Assembly: GCF_037893015.1 (NCBI RefSeq)
Contig: NC_133663.1
Span: forward strand, 145,308,577-145,372,576
DNA from: Macrotis lagotis
Lineage: Eukaryota; Chordata; Mammalia; Peramelemorphia; Peramelidae
Length of the DNA stretch: 64,000 bases
Direction of reading: 5' to 3'
The translations under genes and the position numbers were made by a program. The notes under the pieces are model-generated. The model searched no databases. It was not told where the DNA came from and saw only the letters and a list, made by a program, of their open reading frames with translations. Shown one piece after another: positions 11,500-22,774 of this stretch (positions are counted from its first letter, which is position 1; each line of letters begins with the position of its first letter).

Positions 11500-12250
11500 A
11501 ATTTTGTAATTTAAAAATTTACATATTGTTGTATTTGCATATTGATGACAAAAATAAAAATAGTTCATTGATGAAAATGAATAAATAAAAGAATATATAT
11601 ATTATATTTACTTTGAAATCATTTGTCCCAAAATTTTACATTTTTATCATGCTTATTTCTTGGACTCGGATGCTTTGGAAACATTTTGATAGACTGAAAT
11701 CAAAAAGGGATTTTTTTCTTGTTTACTGAAAACGAATAATAACCAATTCAATGATGGAGAATTGTGCGCGTGTGTGTATGGATTTTCTATTATCTACCAA
11801 AGAAAATCAATGAACACAGTGTAAGAAACACAATAGAAGAATTTGCTCCATTATAGGGAGCAGCAGCACAATTGTCATAATAATCAAAGCTTGAACTTCA
11901 TGCAGAATGTTCTTTAAGGGTATAGAGAGCACTGTAGTCTATTATTTACAGACAATTGAAATCAAATTGATGAGTTAAAACACCAGAAAAAATGGCAAGT
12001 GAAGCAATTATATATTATAATAATGTAGATGTGTCATAGGCCTAGTTTTTTTGCTGCATACTGGTTGAACAATTTCTTTTTTTATTGTTTCTATTTTACT
12101 ACCCCCATTTTGTAACAAGATGTCTCCACCCTACATAAAATTTCTTCTGCCTGGTGCTTTCTCTATATTTCATGTCTTCTCTTTCTTTAGATTTTTGAAA
12201 ATCAATCCTTCATTATCCTTGAAATTGTGTCCTCTAAAGCACAGACTTAC
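11500..12250. other. AT-rich single-copy stretch
   Basis: No gene or repeat recognised. A short GT-rich run (GTGCGCGTGTGTGT, about 11766) is the only low-complexity feature. Confidence 0.5.
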
Positions 12251-12564
12251 TTAATGTTAAGGTAAAATTAAGTGAACATTATTTATTAAGCACCTACTTA
12301 GGAAATGTTTTAAGCACTGCACATATAATGTCAGGTAAAATCATTTTTGTGCTTTCAAGGAGTTCACAGTCTAATAAAGAAGACTACAATATACCAAAAA
12401 CATGCATGAAAGTAATAAAAACCACATACAAGTATACTTTGCAGATAATGTTTAACAGAAGGCAAACAAGCATTTATGAGGCTGAGAAGATGAAAGGTGG
12501 ATTTTAGCTGACATTTACAAGAAACCACAGAAACCCAGAAGCAGCAGTAAGAAAGTAGAGAATT

Positions 12565-12729
12565 AGGGTGGCTAGGTGGCACAATGGATAGAACACTGAC
12601 CCTGGAGACAGCAGGACCTGAATTGAAATATGGCTTCAAACACTTAATAATTACCTAGCTGTATCACCTTGGGTAGCTCAATTAACCTCATTACCTTGCA
12701 AAAGCAAACAAACAAACAAAAAAAAAATA
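12565..12729 (+). mobile_element. CORE-SINE in the L2 copy
   Basis: Diverged full-length copy from AGGGTGGCTAGGTGGC to a CAAACAAACAAAAAAA tail, with TTAATAATTACCTAGCTG conserved. Confidence 0.88.
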
Positions 12730-12753
12730 AGGCATTCATTTAGAAAAAGAATC

Positions 12754-12895
12754 AGGACCAGTTAAGTGACACAATGGATAGAATTCTTCTGACCATTGAG
12801 TCACGAGTTCAAATGTGATACTTGATATTTGCTGTGTGACCCTGGGCAAGTTATTTAACTCCATTGCCTCACAAAGGTCATAAACAAGAAAAAGA
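12754..12895 (+). mobile_element. Diverged CORE-SINE
   Basis: Weaker copy directly downstream of another SINE. ACACAATGGATAGAATT, GAGTTCAAATGTG and GCTGTGTGACCCTGGGCAAG are recognisable; the central core is shortened. Confidence 0.75.
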
Positions 12896-13202
12896 GTCAA
12901 GGAAAAGGCCTAGAGTTTGGAAACTGGGTTTTTGGTACAAACAACAGTCAGGAATATGATGTCATTCTATCTTTATAAGTTGAAAGCATTAAAGTATAAG
13001 AAGATATGAAAGGTAGAAAGGGTACAGGTTATGAAGATATAGGATGGAATTTAAAAACCAAACAGTATTTCACATATGCTCTTAGAAACAGTACTTAGTT
13101 ATTGCTGGTATGGATGACAGGAAAGTGTGCAATCTCCACCTGCTTTCCTCCAGCAGATATGAAGAAAAAAGAAGTAGAAGCAGTATCATCTGTTCTTTCC
13201 AT

Positions 13203-13308
13203 CGTTCCTTCCTTTCATCCTTCCTTCCTTCCTTTCTTCCTTCCTTCCTTCCTTCCTTCCTTCCTTCCTTCCTTCCTTCCTTCCTTCCTTCCTTCCTTCC
13301 TTCCTTCC
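13203..13308. repeat. (TTCC)n microsatellite
   Basis: About 105 bp of TTCC repeats with a few variant units. It is a pure polypyrimidine tract, and it generates long spurious frames of F-L-P-S repeats in two phases. Confidence 0.98.
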
Positions 13309-13864
13309 ATTACTCATATTCTGGGATTATTGAATGGGGCAGGGGCATTTTCAGACCTGTGAGTTAGGAAGATGACCTTGGTGTTTGAATCAAGGGTTGA
13401 CCAAAGTGGAAAGAGATTTGTAGAAAAGGTCAATTGTAAGACATTAAAATAGTGTAGGAAAAGTGTTTTGAGACTGCATGAGGATGGTGGTGGAAAGAAA
13501 ATAAAAAAGAAAAAGAAAAGGTGATGTTTTCAAAGGATGTTGCAAAGTTAGAATAGATAAGATTTGGTAACAGATTGGATGGCAGATAAGACAGTAGGAA
13601 ACATAGACCAATACCTCTAATTTGGAAGCCTGGGTGACTGGAAAGGGTGACTGCCTTGAACAGTAAAAAGAAAGTTAGGGAAAAGCAAGGTTTGAGAAAT
13701 GGAAATAATTATTTATGTTTGGACATGTTAACTTAAACATTTCTATTGGACATCCAGTTTATTGTGTCTGATAGATGGTTGGAAGTGTGAGAATGGAGTT
13801 TAAGAGAAATGAAAGGAATAATTAGATATCAGAATCATCTGTAGAAAAAAAAACATACTTCCCT

Positions 13865-15925
13865 AATGAAATGTTATAGTTGAATTCTGTTCTGATCCTT
13901 AAACAAGTTTGATTGTTTTTTTTAATATTCCTGTTCTTCTTTTGTCACCCTATTTCCTGATGTTTGCAAATTAGCTTGTTTTCTAGAATTCTTATTGTCC
14001 TTGCCTAAAGTAGTATGCTTTCCAGTTGGTGTGCTGGATAAGGCAATTTCTCTGCTCTTTGTTCTTCTTTACTGCATGTTCATTTTATATTTGATAAATT
14101 CATGGAAGAAATATTTCTAATCTGAATCAATAACTTTGCTTTCATTCATTATCCAGTTTCCAGAGTCAAAGTTAAATTGAAACTTCTGTAATTCTCCATG
14201 AGTAAACTGGTACTTGTTTATATATCTGGGTCTTTTGGTCTTTGGGAAGCTGAGAGAAATAGAACATGGTTGCTGACACTCTCTTTGACTCACTGGACAC
14301 CCTCTAGACTTACTCTTTAGGAGAAGGCAGCAGAAGTCTTGAGAATTCCCAACCCTTGGCATACTCATTGCATTGTCTCAGAGAAAGAATCCAGTCTGTG
14401 GGCTATAGCCATGCCCTTGTCCTGGAACCTGGAGAAGTGCTGAGGTAAGATTTTCTTCTTGGGAATTCTTGGCACATTTAGCTCACCCCTGAAAGAAAGA
14501 GCACCTCTGAGGGAAACTCTATTGCTACATTTTCCTTTCTACCATCCTCCTGGGAAGAAACTGGTGTTTGTGAGAATCTCATGAAATTAGAAACTTAGTA
14601 TGAATGTGAGTTAGTGAATGAATAAGAATGAAGGAAGGAAGGAAGGAGTTAACAAATGGTACTGCTTCTTCTTCTTTTATCTTGGTTTCTGCTGGAGGAA
14701 AACTGTGGGAGATTATAGGCTTTCCTGCCATCCCTCCTCATTCACCTTGCTCATTTGGGAAAGTGGTCTCACTTTAGGATCTGAAGCTTCTTTGCCATAA
14801 GAACCTATTGGAAAACTGACTAAGACAAAGTTGCTGACTGTTTTCAGGTTTTAGATATTTAGAGATAGTAAAAGGAGCTTGGAAAGTCTTTTCTAACTTC
14901 CATTCCCTTCCATATAGGAAATGACCCAGAGGCAGGTGGTATCTACTCCAGATTTAATACTCCCATTTGGGGATTGTTGAGGTAATAAGAACTTGGTAGT
15001 GTGGGCCTTTCTTGGCTTCTTAGCTTGTGTCTAGAAACATAGATTTAAATATAAAGACTACCTAATATTACAAAACTAATTTTTTCATTTTTTAAATTTT
15101 AGATTAATGTTGACATTTGCTCTAAACTGAATAATCTGACAATTGCAGAAAATTTATTATGAAATGATTCTCCACTGGCAACAAGTTATTGCTTATATGT
15201 TAGGATTATCAGTTACATTTAAAACTTTTATATTTGGGGCTCAACATTTCCATAATTTTCCAACTATTCTCTTGATTAAAACATTTATAATATCTGAATA
15301 GAGACTTTAGAGTAATGTTTCCATTGTTTTCACATTTTTGAATTTTTAAAAACATTTTTCACTCCCTTTCCCTGTAAACCACATTTATCCCAAGTCATAA
15401 ATTTTCCAATTATTGGTTGACTTTGAAAATTTTGTTAAATACTTAGAATTTCTCTATTTGGTCATTCTTTGCAATACATGTTGGCTAATATAGATGTTAA
15501 ATATTTCCATAGTAGTTTCATATTCAACATTCTTCTAGAAGACAATAATATTATTATTAATGTTAGAGATAATGAAAGGTTTCATGAAAAGGTATTCTTA
15601 TTGTCCTTGCCTTGATTATGCAATCAACTCATTCTAATTTTCTGAGGAATATATAATTGTCCTTTTATTTACCTAAATCTTATCTCTGAATTTTAACAAT
15701 AGTTAAAGTAGAATTAAAACTTTAGTCTAATTTCCTCACAAGGGAATGATGATAACAATAGAAAGAGCAATGATAATAACAATGGTATATGGCATGACAT
15801 AGTATGAAATAGTATTATGCAATATGATATGATATAATATTACCACAGTTTGATGACACGACATAATACATTGATATAGCATAACTCACTATAGTATAAC
15901 ATAACATAATATGATATAATAATAT
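13865..15925. other. Single-copy stretch without recognised gene
   Basis: No convincing coding frame; only short frames under 85 codons. A minor GAAG run lies at 14630-14648 and AT-rich (ATATGATATAAT-like) low-complexity sequence at 15780-15925. Confidence 0.45.
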
Positions 15926-15929
15926 ATTT

Positions 15930-16060
15930 TAAGGCTTGCAAAGTACTTTACATATTTTAACTTATTTAATACACACAACATCCATATGAGATGAGTGTTG
16001 CTTCCCTGTTTTATAAATGAGAAAATTGAGAGAGAGTTCAAAGTGACTTCCAGAACAACA
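15930..16060 (-). mobile_element. MIR fragment, minus strand
   Basis: Carries the reverse-strand MIR 3' signature GCAAAGTACTTTACATATTTT, then an ACACAACATCCATATGAGATGAG segment and TTTATAAATGAGAAAATTGAGAG, in the expected order. Confidence 0.7.
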
Positions 16061-16064
16061 AATT

Positions 16065-18570
16065 TAAGTATTTTTGATTTTGTGTTCAGTCTTTTGCAGC
16101 TTATTGATCATTGATTGAAAAAAATCACATTTAGACTAATAACTATTAAAATGATAATCATTTTCATAATATAAAGCTAGACAATTCATAGCAACTTAAG
16201 ATTCCATTTGGATAATATTGCAATAATCCCTATAGATGTAAAAATATCTCTAAAGGAGAGAGGTTTTCCTTTTTTATTTTTGTTATTTTTGTATTTTTTC
16301 TCATAACCTAGCATATGAATTACTAGTATTTAGGAATTAATTTCCTAATGAGTTTTCCATTGGAGATTCTCTTACTCAGTTCGCTTAGTTCTTCACCTGT
16401 AGATACAGACAATAAATAGGATTGCACCATTTATCTGCTGGTGTGATATTCAAAGATCATGGGTCAAGTTTATGTTCTGATAAGAGCTCTGATGAAAAAT
16501 TTTATTTAAGGGAACAATACACAAAGTATTTAGAGCTATTTTTAATTACTTTTTTGAAATATATCCAAATTAGATGTAAAAATTGTGGCATTCAATTTTC
16601 AAAAGTTTGAATTTAAAATTATCTTCCTCTTATCTTTGCCCTTTGAAAAAGCATTTTTAGAATTAGATTATGAATAAGAAATTATAAAAAACATATATCA
16701 GTTTAGCCAAGTTTTAAGAGCAAACATGCACAGACAAAGAAAAAGAAATTAAAAGTATCCTTTAATTTGCCCTCAAAGTTCACCAGTTTTCTCTCTGAAT
16801 GTTGATGTGATTTTTCATCTTATATCTTTTCAAATTGTCTTGTATCATTTTCTAGATCAGGGGAAGACAGATCTTTCATAATTGAGCATCCTTCCTTTTT
16901 TCCTAAAAGAATATTTTAATTAATCAAACAGAATTAGCATTTTGAAAGTCTTAAAAACTAAGTTGGGTTAAGGCTTCACAAAATAATAATATGCTCATAT
17001 TTAATTAAATATATAAGTAAAAATCTAATCATTTTAATATACTTAACTTACTTTTGCTTTAGTGGTTTCCCAGAATTTGATCAAAATGATTAAAGGAATA
17101 AGGATTTCCTAATTTTCATGTCACACTTCCATAATCACTCAGTTTTGACACTCCTTAAAATATATCACATATGATAAGCTTTACAAAAGCATCATATAGC
17201 ATAATGCTAATCTTCCAATGGTATAAAGAATTGTAAACCAGCTTCCCTTGAGTTCTATGTATTAAAAATATATTTTCCTTTGGTCATTTTACAAATGGTA
17301 GGTTATGGATGCATTGTGAAGGAAACATGGTGGATTATGTATAGGATCTTAGTCTTATTGAATATTGCACTATTTCCTATCATCTAATGCCATAGGAGAA
17401 GGACCAGTAAAACTACTGCCTGGAAAGAATAGAAAAAAAGAAATAAGATTTCACCAAGCAAGGGGTCAGGATGGGCTTAGAATTCCAATAAAACAACAAA
17501 ATGTTTGTATTTTGTAAATTCAAGGATAAACATCAAGTGAAAAAATAAACACCAAATCACAACTGATAAGGAATTGAAAGAGAAAATGTATTAAAGAAAG
17601 TTAAATGTGGTGACAGCTTATGAGTAGCAAAAAATGTATTTTTCCCTCTCAGTTGTGCAAAAACAGAGAGATAGAGACAGAAAAAGACACAGTCAGAGAG
17701 ACAGAGTCAGAGACAGAGAAAGAAAGACAAAGAGATGGAGACAGAGATGGATAATGTGGATGTGTATTTCAATTTAATCTAAATATATGTAATACATAGC
17801 TATATATTATGTTATATTATGTATCACATATTGCTGTATATATATAATTATATAGAATGTATTTGTGTGTGTGTATTCTAATCTACTCTCATTCAAATAC
17901 ACATACACTTTGTCATAATGCCTTCACTCAATTGTTAAGGGAGATCAGCCTTTAATGTCAATGGACATCTGAAGTTTCAATTTCAATGTATTTTCGGTAT
18001 AAGAACTTAATTAAATGACATATTTTCCATGAATGATATTTATTACTATAAAAATCATAAAAATTATGACTTAAAATGAATGATCATATGGTGATAACAA
18101 AGGCTAATAAATGAATAACTTGTGCCTTTGATTGATATCTGTGCAACATCAATGCAGCAGAGGAAATACTTTAACAAAACAATTTAATGTAAATCTCCTA
18201 TGGAAAACATGCTGTGTGAAATAGATAAGGGTTAAAGAGGATAAGGCATGAATGGTACCTGTATCATGAGAAGTGCACTTGAATCAATGAGATCATAGAT
18301 GAGTCAAAGGATGGAACCATCAGGAAAGAGGGAGAGGAGTTTCAAAATAGGTGAAGAATGAGGGGACAAACAGAAATCTATATACCATTTTAACTACTTC
18401 TTAAAGGTCCAAAAATAAATGCTAAAGCAAATAATTGAATCTTACTACTTTTCATAAACTAAATGGATAGAGTATATGTTATCTTCCATAGACATTAAAT
18501 CCAAAATAACTCAGTGTTTGACTTTACTCATCTGACATAAATACCTATATGAATTAGAATGAAAAATAAG
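16065..18570. other. AT-rich single-copy stretch
   Basis: No gene or repeat recognised apart from a purine-rich AGAGACAGAG tract at 17651-17755 and AT/GT-rich low-complexity sequence at 17780-17880. Confidence 0.45.
17651..17755. repeat. (AGAGAC)n-like purine-rich tract
   Basis: Imperfect repeats of GAGACAGAG over about 100 bp on the plus strand. Confidence 0.85.
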
Positions 18571-18573
18571 CTT

Positions 18574-18733
18574 GTGGGTAGCTAGGTGAAGCAATCGATA
18601 GAGTACCAGTCCTGGAGTCAGGAGGATCTGAGTTCAAATCTGTGCTCAGACACTTAATAATTGCCTTGACTATGTGACCTTGAACAAGTCACTTTTAACT
18701 CCATTACCATAAATAAATGAAATTAAAAAAAAG
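18574..18733 (+). mobile_element. CORE-SINE
   Basis: From GTGGGTAGCTAGGTG, through GAGTTCAAATCTGTGCTCAG and ACACTTAATAATTGCC, to an A-rich tail. Moderately diverged. Confidence 0.88.
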
Positions 18734-18734
18734 A

Positions 18735-19815
18735 AGAAAAACTTGCCTTATAGCTTGTCCTTTGAATCTTGAAGCAATCGTAGAAGACCTATGAAGAGGG
18801 ATTCAAGTTAAGTATAGTTGCAGTTAGAAAAGATCTCATGCACATCCAGAATCCTATCCAAGATAAATGATGAATCCAATGAAAAATTACATATTCATTG
18901 AAGGGCAGAATTTGACTCACCATATGTGACTTCAAGATTTTGATTGAACTGAATGTTCTCAGCAGAAATTTCCTTCAAGTTTCAGAAGAACACTTCTCAT
19001 TTGATTCCTAAAATAATTATTCTCTCTTCTTTCTTTTGTATTAGATATTATATCTTTAAGACAGTAAAATAATGTCTTTCTTGACATATTTTACTGCTTC
19101 TGCAAGCATAGCATATTAATTTCTTTTTCTTTGTTGAAACTTGTTCAAAAACATGACAAGATTTCTTAAAGAAGTTAAAATAGGTAACATGTTTAATAGA
19201 ACCTGCTATGGTGACCATGGATGCATGAAATTCAGAGCATTTGGAAAAATATTTTAAGTATAAGCAATTACTAGATGTAGGGGAAAAATGACATTCCTAA
19301 AGTTAGACCTTAAGAGAACTTCTTCAGTAGTAGCTTAAAGTAAAAGTATCTTGGAAGGATTTCAGAGAAGAAACAAGATAAATGAAATTGCTTCTTGTAA
19401 TGTTATAAATCATACGGAGATACATAGAAGAAATGGGGATTCAGAGTTAAAGTAAGTAAAGGAGTATTAAAAAATGAATGAAAATCACAAATACAAGGTA
19501 AGGAGTGCTGAGGATCATAAAATTACTCTAAAATGTTTTTAACCTGGACATTAAATATTCGTGGTTTTTCATTTTCACCCCCTGTATTTGGTAAAATAGG
19601 TAATTACTTTGTCTCCAAAAATTCCTAGTTTTATATTTCTAATGTCATTGAAATGGTTTAAAATATGTTTGTGTGATTATATCTGCTTTGTGACAAAAAG
19701 GATGTGAAGAATATTATGTTACTAAAAAATCAGTTTTGTTTCAAACAGCAAATTATAGGACAGATTCCATAAAACAAGGTCATCAACTAAATTACTTGTT
19801 TAAGGAAAAACATAG
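18735..19815. other. Single-copy stretch without recognised feature
   Basis: AT-rich, with no supported frame or repeat. Confidence 0.4.
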
Positions 19816-19819
19816 TTCA

Positions 19820-19945
19820 ATAAAAAGGCAAAAGACCTGGGTTCAAAATTATGTTCTCCCAATTTCTTCCTGTGTAACTTTGGCTGTCATTTCTGAGACT
19901 CTTTATTCATCTGTATAATATGGGTATTGAATTGAAAGATGAAAG
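19820..19945 (+). mobile_element. Probable MIR fragment, plus strand
   Basis: AAAAGACCTGGGTTCAAAATT, then TTCCTGTGTAACTTTGGC and CTTTATTCATCTGTATAATATGG follow the MIR order (box B, core, TCATCTGTAAAATGGG-type segment). Confidence 0.55.
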
Positions 19946-19954
19946 AGAGTAATT

Positions 19955-20090
19955 ATTAACTTTACTATGAAGTATTAAGTACTGAGTGTACTAAGTACTA
20001 AGTGTACTAAGTACTGAGAAAATAAAAAAAGGTTAAAAAAAGACTTTATGTCTTCAAGATACTTGAATTCTAACAGTAGGATCCTTCCAT
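19955..20090 (-). mobile_element. Probable L2 3'-end fragment, minus strand
   Basis: TTAAGTACTGAGTGTACTAAG, then TTATGTCTTCAAGATACTTGAATTC in place of the L2 reverse phrase CCTCAAGGAGCTTACATTC. It contains a short local tandem repeat of an AAGTACTnAGTGTACT unit (19975-20018). Confidence 0.5.
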
Positions 20091-20099
20091 CTGTAAATC

Positions 20100-20900
20100 T
20101 ATGAATGACGAACTCTAAAATTTATCTTATGCACATATCTTCGAAGAATTGAAATTTAAGAAGACCATATTTGTGATTGGAGTTCACCATTGTCTCCAAG
20201 GGCTGAGACACAGAAATTTCCACTATATTTTGCCTCAAAAACATACCAGGATCCCAAATTATAAGGTTTTGATCTCCCAGTTCTATAAACAGTCAAGAGC
20301 CTAATTCTAATGAGAAATGATAATTAATTAGAGAAATCACTCTTAAGAACTATCATTAGCATAAGGATCTCCTGCCTGTAGTGATAATCACAAATCATCA
20401 AAAAGTAGTAGGAGCAGCTGGCTGGGGATCAATAAGGTAGGAAGTATCCAAACAACTTCAGAGAGAATCTTTAATTGCAGCAGGGAGAACAAAAATATTT
20501 CACTATAAGCGTATAAGTTAAGGAAATTGGTTACTGTATTTTATAAGTGCATTTCAACCATAAAAAGTTTCAAAACTCCAGTTAGTATTATTATATAAAT
20601 AATATGTGATTTGGCATGTGACCATATCTTGTGCCCACATCCCTACTCACCCTTCATAATAGCTCAGTTCCAGGAAGACTTTTCCATAACATAAGGGAGG
20701 CTTATATGAGGTGAAGAGGAGAGAAGATAGAGTACACTACTCACTGTTAGTCTGTGTATCACTGGAAAACCAGGGTATAGATTATAGACCCTTAGCCAGC
20801 TAATTAATGAATAATGTAAATGCATCAGACTTGATTTAATGCTGAAAATATCAAAGAATCTAGGGGTTGGTAAATAGACTTCTGACTGCAAGATGCTATT
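20100..20900. other. Single-copy stretch without recognised feature
   Basis: No supported frame; the 82-codon minus frame at 20664-20912 has no recognisable features. Confidence 0.4.
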
Positions 20901-20904
20901 AAGA

Positions 20905-21050
20905 TCCCCCATTTTGCAGTTGAGGAAACTAAGGCAAAAAAGAATGAAGCAAATTTCACAGATTCTTCTAGCTAGTTTCTGAGGTCAAATTTGAACTCAG
21001 GTATTTGAGATTCAAAACCCAGTGTTCTATGTATTATGCTTCTATTAACT
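20905..21050 (-). mobile_element. MIR fragment, minus strand
   Basis: CCCCATTTTGCAGTTGAGGAAA, then ATTTGAACTCAGGTATTTGAG and CCAGTGTTCTATGTATTATGC are the reverse-strand MIR landmarks in order. Confidence 0.72.
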
Positions 21051-21839
21051 GCTTCTGTTTGGTCAAATACTTAAAGCTAAAAAGATGTAGGGGAAAACAT
21101 CAAGGATTAATAGTGTTACTAAGGATGGATGCTTAAAATAGATGACTGCCAGTGATAATTCTTTAAAGTTGTGTTGCTCAAGATTTTCATCCATGACTTT
21201 GATGAAGGTTTAAATGGCAAGTTATTTTTAATATTTTGTTCTATTCAATAAACATGTGTTGCTGAAAATTTTTCCAGTCACCAAAATTTTGATACACTCA
21301 GCCAAGGAAAAATAACTTCAAGTATGATCCTGTTTAGATACACATATAAGTGGTATGAACCTAGAAAACTCTTCATCTCTCTCAGTCTCCCAGGAAATTC
21401 TTGAAAAGTCTTAAGTTGCAAAATAGCTACTTGAATTCTAACAGTAGGATCCTTCAGGGAGGGAATTCCCTCATTAAATAATATCCCTGCCAGTAAAATC
21501 ACAGGTCCATATTTATACTTAGTAGACTGAAGATGAAGCTTAAAGATCACCCCTTAAGAGAGAACCAATACTGGGTTGGGCCTATTTCAATCTGTCATGA
21601 CCAAAGAAATAATTAAAAATTATAAAATGATTTCAATCTCCGAATATGTCACCTTCTGTTTTCTACTTTGATAGTTGAACTGCAGAAAATTGGTTAAGGG
21701 TAATAAATATTACGGAGGTTTATATATTACTGCTCTAAATGTGAAACTGCTCTTCACAAATAAACCAAAATTATATACTACTTGAAGAATTGAATGGCAT
21801 CAATATTTACATTCTTGCTTGAAAAATGTAACACCTGGA

Positions 21840-22770
21840 CCAGTCATACTGAATAATCAAACCTATTTTGTACTAAGAAAGAGAATGGTGGATCCATGGA
21901 ATTGGTTAGGTATATGTGAAAATATTAAATTACTATAGTAATCTGCTGTTTCTTAAACCCAGATCCAGTTCCTAAGATGAGCTCTCACTCTATTTGACAG
22001 AAACTGTTGGGAGTATTGGAAAACAGTGTGGAAGACACTAGATATAGAAGAACTTTTCACACAGTATTCCAAGATAATGCCAAAAGATTTAAAATATTTA
22101 TCAAGTATTTAAACATAAAGGGTGATACCATAAGCCAATTAGGAAAGCACAGACTAGTTTACCTGTCAGATTTATGGAGGGCAGAATTTATGACTAAACA
22201 AGAGACAGAGAACATTGTGAAATGCAAAATTGATAATATTGATTACATGAAATTAAAAAGAATTTATGCAAAAAACCAATTGAACCAAGATAAGAAAGAA
22301 AGCAGAAAATTTGCAACCAATTTTATGTCCAATGATTCTAATAAAAATTTCATATATATATATGAATCAAATTTAAAAGTATATAATTCATTCCTCAATT
22401 GGTTAAAGGCTATGAACAAGCAATTTTCAGATGAAGAAATTAAAGTTATCTATAATCATATGAAAAATTTTTCTATATAGCTATTGATTAGGGAAATGTA
22501 AGTCAAAACAACTTTTAGGTACTACCTTTCATCTATCAGATTGAATAATATGACAGAAAAGGAAAATTATAAATGTTGGAGAAGATGTTAGACAATTACA
22601 TGTTGGTGGAATTGTGGAGTAATTCAACCATTATGCAGAGCAATTTAAAACTAAGCCCAAAGGTCTCTAAACCTTTGATCCAGTTATACCACTACTAGAT
22701 CTGAATTATAAGAGATTATAAAAAAGGGGAACATACTCAAATGTACAAAAATATTTATAGCAGTTTTCTC
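21840..22770 (+). mobile_element. L1 ORF2 C-terminal fragment, plus strand
   Basis: A 157-codon frame (22007-22480) and flanking frames encode diverged L1 ORF2 C-terminal sequence. This includes the WKTVWKTLDIEE-type segment in the adjacent frame, the AEFMTKQETENIVKCKI segment and the WLKAMNKQFSDEEIK segment. The terminal ORF2 landmark CTACCTTTCATCTATCAG follows. The frame is the longest on this side of the TRIB3 retrocopy but is only part of a LINE protein. The element ends near 22770, where the TRIB3 retrocopy begins. Confidence 0.82.
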
Positions 22771-22774
22771 TTTT

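Larger units (their letters stand above)
12255..13860 (-). mobile_element. Old L2 LINE copy (3' end plus ORF2 RT segment), minus strand
   Basis: On the minus strand the right end encodes a degraded RT catalytic segment (TDDSDI near 13840, in place of the YADDSQI form of L2/CR1-clade RTs). Downstream ORF2-like segments follow, and the left end is the L2 3' terminus (reverse of TTTATTAAGCACCTACTTAGG, 12278-12300, and TTTCAAGGAGTTCACAGTCTAA, about 12353). Two plus-strand SINEs (12565-12729, 12754-12895) and a TTCC microsatellite interrupt it. It is one of the longest old repeats in the window. The name rests on remembered L2 features. Confidence 0.65.

Noticed and set aside
13102-13367. Two overlapping frames of about 85 codons rich in F, L, P and S
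   Set aside because: They are produced entirely by the TTCC microsatellite.
22007-22480. 157-codon frame as a possible unique gene
   Set aside because: It reads as L1 ORF2 C-terminal sequence and continues as such in neighbouring frames.
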